Shown: positions 16,705 to 24,180 of the stretch, piece by piece
How positions within the stretch are numbered: the first letter of the stretch is position 1
Layout of the letters: every line of letters begins with the position of its first letter
Notes under the pieces: model-generated
The model's database searches: none
The model's input: only the letters and a program-made list of their open reading frames with translations
Told to the model about the DNA's origin: nothing
Source: Sphingomonas sp. HITSZ_GF
Lineage (GTDB): Bacteria; Pseudomonadota; Alphaproteobacteria; Sphingomonadales; Sphingomonadaceae
Assembly: GCF_029543155.1 (NCBI RefSeq)
Contig: NZ_JARQXA010000008.1
Span: 62,001 to 126,000, forward strand
DNA: 64,000 nt
Reading direction: 5' to 3'
Position numbers and translations under genes: made by a program

Positions 16705-17646
16705 ATGACGGAGACACAGACGAACGGCGCGACCGGCGGGCTTTCGCCTGCGCGCCTGACGCATCTCCAGCGGCTCGAAGCCGAGAGCATCCATATCCTG
16801 CGCGAAGTCGTCGCCGAGGCCGAGCGCCCGGTGATGCTCTATTCGATCGGCAAGGACAGCGCGGTGATGCTTCACCTCGCCCGCAAGGCCTTTTATCCGG
16901 CGCCCCCGCCCTTCCCGCTCCTCCATGTCGACACGACCTGGAAGTTCCGCGCGATGTACGACCTGCGCGACAAGGCGGCGCGCGACGCCGGCATGGAGCT
17001 GCTGGTCCACAAGAACCCTGAGGCCGAGGCGCTGGGGATCAACCCGTTCGACCATGGCGGCCGCCACACCGACATGTGGAAGACCGAAGGGCTCAAGCAG
17101 GCGCTCGACAAATACGGCTTCGACGCGGCCTTTGGCGGTGCCCGGCGCGACGAGGAGAAGAGCCGCGCCAAGGAGCGCGTGTTCAGCTTCCGCACCGCCA
17201 GCCACCGCTGGGACCCGAAGAACCAGCGCCCCGAGCTCTGGCACCTCTACAATGCCCGCAAGGAGAAGGGGGAGAGCATGCGCGTCTTCCCGATCTCCAA
17301 CTGGACCGAGCTCGACATCTGGCAATACATCCTTGCCGAGAAGATCGAGATCGTCCCGCTCTATTTTGCCGCGCCGCGCCCGACGGTGGAGCGCGACGGG
17401 CTGTTGCTGATGGTCGATGACGAGCGCTTCCGGCTCAATCCCGGCGAGGAGCCGGTGACCCGATCGGTGCGCTTCCGCACGCTCGGCTGCTACCCGCTGA
17501 CCGGCGCGGTGGAGAGCGAGGCGGATACGCTCGAGGCGGTGATCCAGGAGATGCTGCTGACTACCACCAGCGAGCGCCAGGGCCGCGCGATCGATCACGA
17601 CCAGGCGGCGAGCATGGAGAAGAAGAAGCAGGAGGGGTATTTTTGA
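16705..17646 (+). CDS. cysD: Sulfate adenylyltransferase subunit 2
   Basis: About 313 residues of the PP-loop ATP pyrophosphatase family. LEAESIHILREVVAE, VMLYSIGKDSAVMLHLARKAFYP with the SIGKDS loop, LLHVDTTWKF, FGGARRDEEKSRAKER, RVFPISNWTELDIWQYI and a KKKQEGYF C-terminus are CysD signatures. With CysN it makes adenosine 5'-phosphosulfate from sulfate and ATP. The ATG at 16687 is an in-frame alternative six codons upstream; neither has a strong ribosome binding site. A palindromic repeat separates it from cysNC. Confidence 0.95.
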   Translation: MTETQTNGATGGLSPARLTHLQRLEAESIHILREVVAEAERPVMLYSIGKDSAVMLHLARKAFYPAPPPFPLLHVDTTWKFRAMYDLRDKAARDAGMELLVHKNPEAEALGINPFDHGGRHTDMWKTEGLKQALDKYGFDAAFGGARRDEEKSRAKERVFSFRTASHRWDPKNQRPELWHLYNARKEKGESMRVFPISNWTELDIWQYILAEKIEIVPLYFAAPRPTVERDGLLLMVDDERFRLNPGEEPVTRSVRFRTLGCYPLTGAVESEADTLEAVIQEMLLTTTSERQGRAIDHDQAASMEKKKQEGYF

Positions 17647-17676
17647 CGCGCCACGTCATGCGCAGCGTGACGAAGC

Positions 17677-17760
17677 GTCAACCCCGGCGCAGGCCGGGGT
17701 CTCGTGCCACGCACTGCTCGCCCGCCATCTCACGAGATCCCGGCTTTCGCCGGGATGACG
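17677..17760. repeat. Paired palindromic repeat, copy 1
   Basis: Two inverted half-units (GTCAACCCCGGCGCAGG.. and ..CTTTCGCCGGGATGACG), each with its own hairpin core, face each other across about 25 bp. The copy fills the cysD-cysNC gap and ends 10 bp before the cysNC ATG. Confidence 0.85.
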
Positions 17761-17770
17761 GATTGATTTT

Positions 17771-19684
17771 ATGACCTCCTACCGCCCCGACGCCCTCATC
17801 GCGTCCGACATCTCCGCCTATCTCCAGCTGCACCAGAACAAGTCTCTGCTGCGCTTCATCACCTGCGGCAGCGTCGATGACGGCAAGTCGACGCTGATCG
17901 GGCGGCTGCTCTACGATTCGAAGATGATCTTCGAGGACCAGCTCGCGAGCCTCGAGGCGGACTCAAAGCGCGTCGGAACCCAGGGCGGCGAGATCGATTT
18001 CGCGCTGCTCGTCGACGGCCTCGCCGCCGAGCGGGAGCAGGGCATCACGATCGACGTCGCCTACCGGTTCTTCGCGACCGAGAAGCGCAAGTTCATCGTC
18101 GCCGACACGCCCGGGCACGAGCAGTACACCCGCAACATGGTGACCGGCGCCTCCACCGCCGATCTTGCGGTGATCCTGATCGATGCGCGCAAGGGCGTGC
18201 TGACCCAGACGCGCCGCCATTCCTATCTGTGCCATCTGCTCGGCATCCGCCACATCGTGCTGGCAGTGAACAAGATGGACCTGATCGGCTACGACCAGGC
18301 CGCCTATGACGCGATCGTCGAGGAGTATCGCGCCTTCGCCGAGAGCATCGGCATCACGGTGTTCACCCCGATCCCGATCTCGGGCTTCAAGGGCGACAAC
18401 ATCACCGGCACCAGCCCGAACACGATGTGGTACACCGGCCCGGCGCTGCTCCAGCATCTGGAAAGCGTCGAGATCGATGCCGATGCCGATGCCGCGCGGC
18501 CCTTCCGCCTGCCCGTGCAGTGGGTGAACCGGCCCAACCTCGATTTCCGCGGTTTCGCGGGCCTGATCGCGGCCGGCACGATCAAGCCCGGCGACAAGGT
18601 GCGCATCCTGCCTTCGGGACAGACGACCAGCGTCGCGCGGATCGTCGCGCTGGGTGGCGACAAGGCCGAAGCAGTTGCCGGCGAGAGCGTCACCCTCACG
18701 CTCGCCGACGAAGTCGATTGCTCGCGCGGCGACGTCATCGCCGCCGCCGACGCGCCGCCCCAGGTCGCCGACCAGTTCCAGGCGACGATCGTGTGGATGG
18801 ATCAGGCCGAGATGCTCCCCGGCCGCGCCTATTGGCTCAAGCTCGGCACCCAGACGGTGAGCGCCACCGTCCAGCCGCCGCGCCACGCGGTGTGCGTCAA
18901 CACCATGGCCGAGCTCAGCGTGAAGACGCTGGGGCTCAACGATATCGGCGTGGCCGAAGTCTATACCGATCGCGGCGTGGTGTTCGAGCCCTATGCCGAG
19001 AGCAAGGACCTGGGCGGCTTCATCCTGATCGACAAGGCGACCAACGCCACCGTTGCCGCCGGCATGCTCAATTTCGCGCTGCGCCGGGCGCAGAACGTCC
19101 ATTGGCAGGCCACCGAGATCAACCGCGAGGCGCATGCCCGCCAGAAGCACCAGGCACCGCGCCTGCTGTGGTTCACCGGGTTTTCGGGCTCAGGCAAGTC
19201 GACCATCGCCAATCTGGTCGAGAAGCGGCTCCACGCGCTCGGCAAGCACAGCTTCCTGCTCGATGGCGACAATGTCCGCCACGGGCTTAACAAGGATCTG
19301 GGCTTCACCGATGCCGATCGGATCGAGAATATCCGCCGTGTCGGCGAAGTCGCCAAACTGATGACCGATGCCGGGCTGATCGTGCTCACGGCCTTCATCT
19401 CGCCCTTCCGGGCGGAGCGCGAGCTGGTGCGCCGGATGCTGCCCGAGGGCGAGTTCTTCGAGATCTTCATCGACACCCCGCTGGACGTGGCGGAGGAACG
19501 CGACGTGAAGGGCCTCTACAAGAAGGCGCGCGCCGGCGAGATCGCCAATTTCACCGGCATTTCCAGCCCCTATGAGGCGCCCGAGGCTCCGGAGATCCGG
19601 GTGGACACCACCCGGGAGACCCCCGAAGAGGCAGCCGAACGGATCGTCGAGACGATCATGGGCGGCTGGAGTCCGGTAATTTGA
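17771..19684 (+). CDS. cysNC: Bifunctional sulfate adenylyltransferase subunit 1/adenylylsulfate kinase
   Basis: A 637-residue fusion. The N-terminal GTPase (about 1-440) has GSVDDGKSTLIGRLLYDSK, DTPGHEQYTRNMVTGAS and NKMDLIGYD as G1, G3 and G4 motifs. The C-terminal APS kinase (about 460-637) has the P-loop GFSGSGKST near residue 470, LLDGDNVRHGLNKDLGF, NIRRVGEVAKLM and KARAGEIANFTG. The first half drives APS formation with CysD; the second phosphorylates APS to PAPS. No ideal ribosome binding site is visible because a palindromic repeat abuts the start. The stop overlaps the next gene's TTG start. Confidence 0.95.
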   Translation: MTSYRPDALIASDISAYLQLHQNKSLLRFITCGSVDDGKSTLIGRLLYDSKMIFEDQLASLEADSKRVGTQGGEIDFALLVDGLAAEREQGITIDVAYRFFATEKRKFIVADTPGHEQYTRNMVTGASTADLAVILIDARKGVLTQTRRHSYLCHLLGIRHIVLAVNKMDLIGYDQAAYDAIVEEYRAFAESIGITVFTPIPISGFKGDNITGTSPNTMWYTGPALLQHLESVEIDADADAARPFRLPVQWVNRPNLDFRGFAGLIAAGTIKPGDKVRILPSGQTTSVARIVALGGDKAEAVAGESVTLTLADEVDCSRGDVIAAADAPPQVADQFQATIVWMDQAEMLPGRAYWLKLGTQTVSATVQPPRHAVCVNTMAELSVKTLGLNDIGVAEVYTDRGVVFEPYAESKDLGGFILIDKATNATVAAGMLNFALRRAQNVHWQATEINREAHARQKHQAPRLLWFTGFSGSGKSTIANLVEKRLHALGKHSFLLDGDNVRHGLNKDLGFTDADRIENIRRVGEVAKLMTDAGLIVLTAFISPFRAERELVRRMLPEGEFFEIFIDTPLDVAEERDVKGLYKKARAGEIANFTGISSPYEAPEAPEIRVDTTRETPEEAAERIVETIMGGWSPVI

Positions 19685-20241
19685 ACGATCGCATCCTGTC
19701 GATCCGCCGCCTGTTCGAAGGCTGGATGAATCTGCTGGTGGTGCAAGTGCGCGTGCGGGGCCATGTGCTCGAGCGGGCGCTGGTCGAGCATCCCTCGGGC
19801 GTGCAGATCCTGCTCTATGATCCCGAGCGCCGCGTGGCGCTGGTCGGCAAGCAGCTGCGCCTCGGCGTGCTGCACCTCGACGCCGCGCAGCTCTTCGAAG
19901 CGATGGGCGGCATGACCGAGGGCGGCGATGCCGAGGCAACGGCGAAGCAGGAAGCCTGGGAGGAAGCGGGCGTGCACGTTTCCGACGTGGAATTCGCCGG
20001 TCATGTCTGGATGACCCCTTCGAGCACCACCGAGCGCGTGCACCTCTATCTCGCGCCCTATCACGCCGAAGACCGCGTCGCGGCGGGCGGCGGCGTCGGC
20101 GACGAGCATGAGCATATCGAGCTTGAGGAACAGCCACTCGCCGAACTATGGACACAGGCCCGGAGCGGTGCAGCATTCGATGCGAAGCTGTTCATGCTGC
20201 TCCAGGCGCTCCACCTCCGCCAGCCGGACCTGTTCAAATGA
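19681..20241 (+). CDS. Nudix hydrolase
   Basis: A 186-residue protein with the Nudix box GGMTEGGDAEATAKQEAWEE. The usual REUxEE arginine is replaced by Gln (QEAWEE), and the metal-binding glutamates are kept. General layout and length fit the ADP-ribose or GDP-mannose pyrophosphatase (NudK/NudF-like) subgroup. It starts with TTG overlapping the cysNC stop (TTGA) and overlaps cysQ by ATGA, so it is translated within the sulfate-activation operon. A nucleotide by-product of that pathway is a possible substrate (inference). Confidence 0.85.
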   Translation: MNDRILSIRRLFEGWMNLLVVQVRVRGHVLERALVEHPSGVQILLYDPERRVALVGKQLRLGVLHLDAAQLFEAMGGMTEGGDAEATAKQEAWEEAGVHVSDVEFAGHVWMTPSSTTERVHLYLAPYHAEDRVAAGGGVGDEHEHIELEEQPLAELWTQARSGAAFDAKLFMLLQALHLRQPDLFK

Positions 20242-20957
20242 CCGATGCAGACCTTGCCCGCTCGATCGCGGAAGAAGCCGGCGCGCTGCTGCTGCGCATC
20301 CAGGATGAATGCGCGGGCGGCGATCGCGGCGACCGCGAGGCGAACGCGCTGATCCTCGCCGCGCTGGCGCTGGCGCGGCCCGACGATGCGGTCCTCTCGG
20401 AGGAATCGGCGGACGATCCGGCGCGGCTTTCGGCGCGGCGGGTGTGGATCGTCGACCCGCTCGACGGCACCCGCGAGTTCGCCGAGCGACGCGACGACTG
20501 GGCAGTGCATATCGCGCTCGCGATCGACGGGGCGCCCGCGGTCGGCGCAGTCGCACTGCCCCGGCTCGGCTGCACCCTGTCCAGCGATCGCCCGCCCGCC
20601 CTGCCCGAAGGCGCGTTGCCGCCGCGCATGCTGGTGAGCCGCACCCGGCCGAGCAAGCTCTGCGCCGATGTCGGCGAGCGGATCGGCGCGGTGCATCTCG
20701 GCATGGGCTCGGCCGGTGCCAAGGCGATGGCGGTGGTGCGCGGCGAGGCCGAGATCTACCTCCACTCGGGCGGCCAGTATCAATGGGACAATTGCGCGCC
20801 GGTCGCGGTCGCGCTGGCCGCCGGGCTGCATGCCTCGCGGATCGATGGCTCGCCGATCGTCTATAATCAGCCCGACACCAGCCTTCCCGACCTGTTGATC
20901 TGCCGCAAGGAATGGGCGCCGATCGTGCTCGAGGCCGTGAAGGATTGCGGGGCGTAA
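20238..20957 (+). CDS. cysQ: 3'(2'),5'-bisphosphate nucleotidase (PAP phosphatase)
   Basis: A 239-residue member of the inositol monophosphatase family. SEESADDP supplies the first metal-binding acid, WIVDPLDGTREFAER is the DPLDGT core, and GGQYQWDNCAPVAVAL gives the C-terminal WDxxA motif. CysQ removes the 3'-phosphate of PAP, the by-product of PAPS use, which fits the cysD-cysNC context. The start at 20238 overlaps the Nudix stop as ATGA; a longer in-frame version overlaps the Nudix gene and was rejected. Confidence 0.92.
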   Translation: MTDADLARSIAEEAGALLLRIQDECAGGDRGDREANALILAALALARPDDAVLSEESADDPARLSARRVWIVDPLDGTREFAERRDDWAVHIALAIDGAPAVGAVALPRLGCTLSSDRPPALPEGALPPRMLVSRTRPSKLCADVGERIGAVHLGMGSAGAKAMAVVRGEAEIYLHSGGQYQWDNCAPVAVALAAGLHASRIDGSPIVYNQPDTSLPDLLICRKEWAPIVLEAVKDCGA

Positions 20958-20975
20958 CGCTGGCCAAGCCGCAGC

Positions 20976-21056
20976 CGTCATCCCGGCGAAAGCCGGGATC
21001 TCATGCGGCTCCGCTCCTGCCTTTCGCCTGAGATCCCGGCTTTCGCCGGGATGACG
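20976..21056. repeat. Paired palindromic repeat, copy 2
   Basis: The half-unit CGTCATCCCGGCGAAAGCCG and its inverted partner flank a variable middle of about 28 bp, downstream of cysQ. Sequence is almost identical to the copy at 57391-57470. Confidence 0.9.
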
Positions 21057-21102
21057 GAAATATGTGAGATTCGCCCCCTAAGTGACTCTCGCCGAGTCCC
21101 GG

Positions 21103-21127
21103 CGACTCGCGGATTCACCGCGAGTCG
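21103..21127. other. Perfect 10-bp palindrome before the SET-domain gene
   Basis: CGACTCGCGG, ATTCA, CCGCGAGTCG forms a perfect hairpin. It could end cysQ-operon transcription together with repeat copy 2, or act on the downstream gene. There is no T tract. Confidence 0.4.
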
Positions 21128-21181
21128 CGCATAGACGGCGATTCCCGAACATGGTAAACGCCCCGTTTGGGAGGGGCGTGT

Positions 21182-22333
21182 TTGACTGCCGATATCTGGT
21201 TCTTTCTGGCGATCGGATTCAGCTTTGCGGGCTATGCGACCTACCTGATCGGGCTGCGTCGCGAGCTGGTGGAGCCGAACCGTGCGTCGTGGCTGATCTG
21301 GAGCGCGGCAACCACGCTCGAGGCGCTGACCTATGCCGCGGTGAACCCCGGCGCGCCGCAAGGTTGGGTGTTCGCATTGTCCTCGGTCGCCTGCATCGCG
21401 GTGACGCTCGGCATCTGGCGGCGCTCGTCCTGGGCCCCGCCCTCGCCCACCGAGACCTTCTGCATCGCCGCCAGCCTGAGCGCGCTGATGCTGTGGCTCG
21501 TCTTCCGCGAAGCCTTTTGGGCGCACATGCTGGTGGTCGCCGCGGTGCCGGTGAGCTTCTGGCCGACCTGGGCCAGCGTGTGGACCGATCGCAGCCGCGA
21601 GCGTTCGCCGGCCTGGGGCCTGTGGACTTTCGGCGACCTCGCCACGCTGCTGGTCGCGGTGCGCGCCAGCGAACCGGGCGTCGCCGAGCTTTCCTATGTG
21701 ATCGTCGAGTTCCTCTGCCATGCCAGCGTGTGGTTCCTGATCGGCCTGGCGACGATCAATCCGCTGCGCTCCTTCGGCACGCGCCGGGGCGGGCTGGTCT
21801 GGCTCGATCGCTACCGGCCGTCGAGCAACCTGTTCAAGGTGGGCGACAATCATCTGGGCAAGGCAGTGTTCGCCGCCGCCGGCTTCGCCGAGGGCGATGT
21901 GCTGATCGAGTTCACCGGCCGACGCTTCCGCGCCGATCAGATCCCCAGCCTGATGCGCGGCCGGGGCGACCGCTTCGTCCAGGTGACGCCCGATCACTAT
22001 ATGGGGCCGTCCGGGCGGATCGACGACCTGGTCAACCATAGCTGCGATCCCAATGCCGGGCTGCGCTTCACCGATCAGGGCGTGTTCCTGGTCGCGGTGC
22101 GCGTGATCGCGCCCGGCGAGGAGATCGCCTGGGACTATTCGACGACGCTCCGGGAATCGAACTGGCACATGATCTGCCAGTGCCGCTCGGAGGGCTGCCG
22201 CCGGGTGATCGGCAATTTCGACAGCCTCGATCCCGATCGCCAGGAATGGTTCCGCGCGCGCAACCTGGTGGCGCCCTATCTGCGGCGGAAGGACGACGTC
22301 GCCGGGCCGCGCAGGGTGGCCGGGCGGCGCTAG
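21182..22333 (+). CDS. Polytopic membrane protein fused to a SET domain with post-SET cysteines
   Basis: A 383-residue protein. Residues 4-195 form about seven hydrophobic helices, for example IWFFLAIGFSFAGYATYLIG and YVIVEFLCHASVWFLIGLA. Residues of about 205-345 are a SET domain: GKAVFAAAGFAEGDVLIEFTG, then N285-H286-S287-C288 in VNHSCDPNAG, then Y319 in GEEIAWDYS. A post-SET C332-Q-C334-x4-C339 follows, exactly the CxCx4C zinc pattern. SET enzymes methylate protein lysines with S-adenosylmethionine. The target here is unknown. I chose TTG 21182 because GGGAGGGGCG precedes it; an in-frame TTG at 21167 overlaps that site. Its stop overlaps the convergent kinase stop (CTAG). Confidence 0.85.
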   Translation: MTADIWFFLAIGFSFAGYATYLIGLRRELVEPNRASWLIWSAATTLEALTYAAVNPGAPQGWVFALSSVACIAVTLGIWRRSSWAPPSPTETFCIAASLSALMLWLVFREAFWAHMLVVAAVPVSFWPTWASVWTDRSRERSPAWGLWTFGDLATLLVAVRASEPGVAELSYVIVEFLCHASVWFLIGLATINPLRSFGTRRGGLVWLDRYRPSSNLFKVGDNHLGKAVFAAAGFAEGDVLIEFTGRRFRADQIPSLMRGRGDRFVQVTPDHYMGPSGRIDDLVNHSCDPNAGLRFTDQGVFLVAVRVIAPGEEIAWDYSTTLRESNWHMICQCRSEGCRRVIGNFDSLDPDRQEWFRARNLVAPYLRRKDDVAGPRRVAGRR

Positions 22334-24180
22334 GCCGCGATCCCGCTCGGCTGGGCCAGCTGGGCGGTGCCGAGCGTCAGGATCGCCTTGGCGCCGGTGC
22401 CCCTGCCGTCGCTGACGAGGTCCAGCTTGCCTTCCATCGCCAGCATTGAATTGGCGCACCAGTGCAGCCCGAGACCACCCGATTTGTGCGCGCGGGTCGA
22501 GAAGCCGCGCTGGAACAGGGTGGGCGCGGTGGCGGGGTCGAAGCCCTCGCCATCGTCGCGGATATGGATCTCGGTCGTGTCGCCCTTGTGGTGGATAGTC
22601 ACGGCGATCGAGCCGCTGGTGCGGCCCGTCGCGGCGATCGCCTCGGCCGCATTGGCGAAGAGGTTGCCGACCACCTGGCTCAGGATGACGCGGTTCGCCA
22701 TCACCCAATGCGGGTGCGCCGGGAAGCTGAACGCGATCGAGTTCTCGCCCGAATAGCGCGCGATCGTGGCGTTCTGGGCGACGATATCGGTGATGTCGCA
22801 GGCATCGAGCGGCGGGCGCTCATGCGCGGCCTCCTGCTGCTGGCCGATGATCTCGAGCACATGGTGCAACGCCTCGCGCCCGACCGCGATCTGGTCGCGG
22901 CGATCACTGCGCTCCTGCTCCACGCTCTCGATCGCCGCGGCGAGGAAGGCGACCAGCTTCTGGCGGCGCACCGCGGGGATATCCTCATTGGCAAGCTCGC
23001 CGAGCGCGCGGTCGAGCAGCGCGCGGTCCATCGGTGCGCCGGTGCCCAGCCCCTGGCTCATCACCGTGCTGATCGGGTTGAGCGCGTTGCGGACATTGTG
23101 CATCACCGCGACCGCGCTTTCGCTGCGGCCGAGCGAGAAGCTCTGCACCTCGAGCTGCTCGCGCAGGTCCTTGAGCTGTTTGAGCATCGAATTGAAGCTG
23201 GTGACCAGGCTGCCGATCTCGTCGTCGCGCTCCCGGTCGGTAAGCAGGCCGAGCGTGCCCGAGGCACGGACCACGCCCATATGCTGCTCAACTCGCTTCA
23301 GCGGCCGCAGGACCAGCCGGGTGATCATCCGGCGCAGCGCCAGCAGCACGATCGCCAACAGGACCGACGACCCGACCACGGCGAGGATCAGCATGCGCGT
23401 GCCGAGCGTCGAAAGGTCGCGCGGCACGCTGTAGGTGACGGTGGCAACCGAGCGGCCGTCCGCCCCGAGGATCGGCACCGCGATCTGGGTGCGCCTGGCA
23501 CCGGGAGTCCGGGTGACCTCGGCCACCGGATTGTCGAGCGCCAGGCTCGCCTTGAGCTGGAGCAGCGTGCTGAGCTGCGCGGCGGTGACCGCGCGCGCCA
23601 TCAGCACATAGCCGCGCGGGCTTCCGCTGCCGTCGCTCTTGCGGACCTGCGCAATGCCCACCGCAGCGAGCGTATCGCCCAGCCGGACGAAGAAGCCCGC
23701 CGAGCTCTGCCCGTGCAGCGCCCTGGCAAAGTCGAGCCGGGCAATCGCCTCGGCCAGCCGCGCGCGCATCGCCGGCACATCGGCCTGCTTCTCCAGATCG
23801 AGCCAGCGCGCGATCACGATCTCGCGGCCGGGCCGGACATAGGCCATGCCGTTGACGTCTAGATTGACCATGGCGAGGGTGGAGAAGCTCTCCTCCTCGA
23901 ACGCCTTGGTCGGGTTGGCCATATAGTCGTAGGACGAATTCCAGTCGCCATAGTCGCGCACCGCGTTCTCGACCTTGGCCGAGACGTCATGCACCACGGC
24001 CTGGGTACGCGCGACGTGCGCGCTGACGGCATCGTCCTCGAGATGGCGGAAGCTCGGGGTGATGACGGTGGCCAACAGCACGGCGAGCGCGGCCGCGCCG
24101 AGCAGCCCGACGCCGGTCAGGATCAGGACCAGTTTCGCGCCGAGCGAGGCCGGCGCCTTCAGGCGCCACGCGGATGGCAT
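22330..24180 (-). CDS. CHASE4-type sensor histidine kinase with non-canonical H-box
   Basis: A 616-residue membrane kinase. A first transmembrane helix (LVLILTGVGLLGAAALAVLL) leads to a periplasmic CHASE4-like domain marked by YGDWNSSYDYM. A second helix (LILAVVGSSVLLAIVLLAL) and a HAMP region come next, then a histidine box reading MHNVRNALNPIST, which is not the usual HE(L/I)RTPL form. The ATPase domain has NLFANAAEAI, DDGEGFDP and GGLGLHWC. It is coupled by TGATG to the REC-GGDEF-EAL gene upstream, whose receiver is the probable phosphorylation target. Confidence 0.9.
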   Translation of the reverse strand: MPSAWRLKAPASLGAKLVLILTGVGLLGAAALAVLLATVITPSFRHLEDDAVSAHVARTQAVVHDVSAKVENAVRDYGDWNSSYDYMANPTKAFEEESFSTLAMVNLDVNGMAYVRPGREIVIARWLDLEKQADVPAMRARLAEAIARLDFARALHGQSSAGFFVRLGDTLAAVGIAQVRKSDGSGSPRGYVLMARAVTAAQLSTLLQLKASLALDNPVAEVTRTPGARRTQIAVPILGADGRSVATVTYSVPRDLSTLGTRMLILAVVGSSVLLAIVLLALRRMITRLVLRPLKRVEQHMGVVRASGTLGLLTDRERDDEIGSLVTSFNSMLKQLKDLREQLEVQSFSLGRSESAVAVMHNVRNALNPISTVMSQGLGTGAPMDRALLDRALGELANEDIPAVRRQKLVAFLAAAIESVEQERSDRRDQIAVGREALHHVLEIIGQQQEAAHERPPLDACDITDIVAQNATIARYSGENSIAFSFPAHPHWVMANRVILSQVVGNLFANAAEAIAATGRTSGSIAVTIHHKGDTTEIHIRDDGEGFDPATAPTLFQRGFSTRAHKSGGLGLHWCANSMLAMEGKLDLVSDGRGTGAKAILTLGTAQLAQPSGIAA

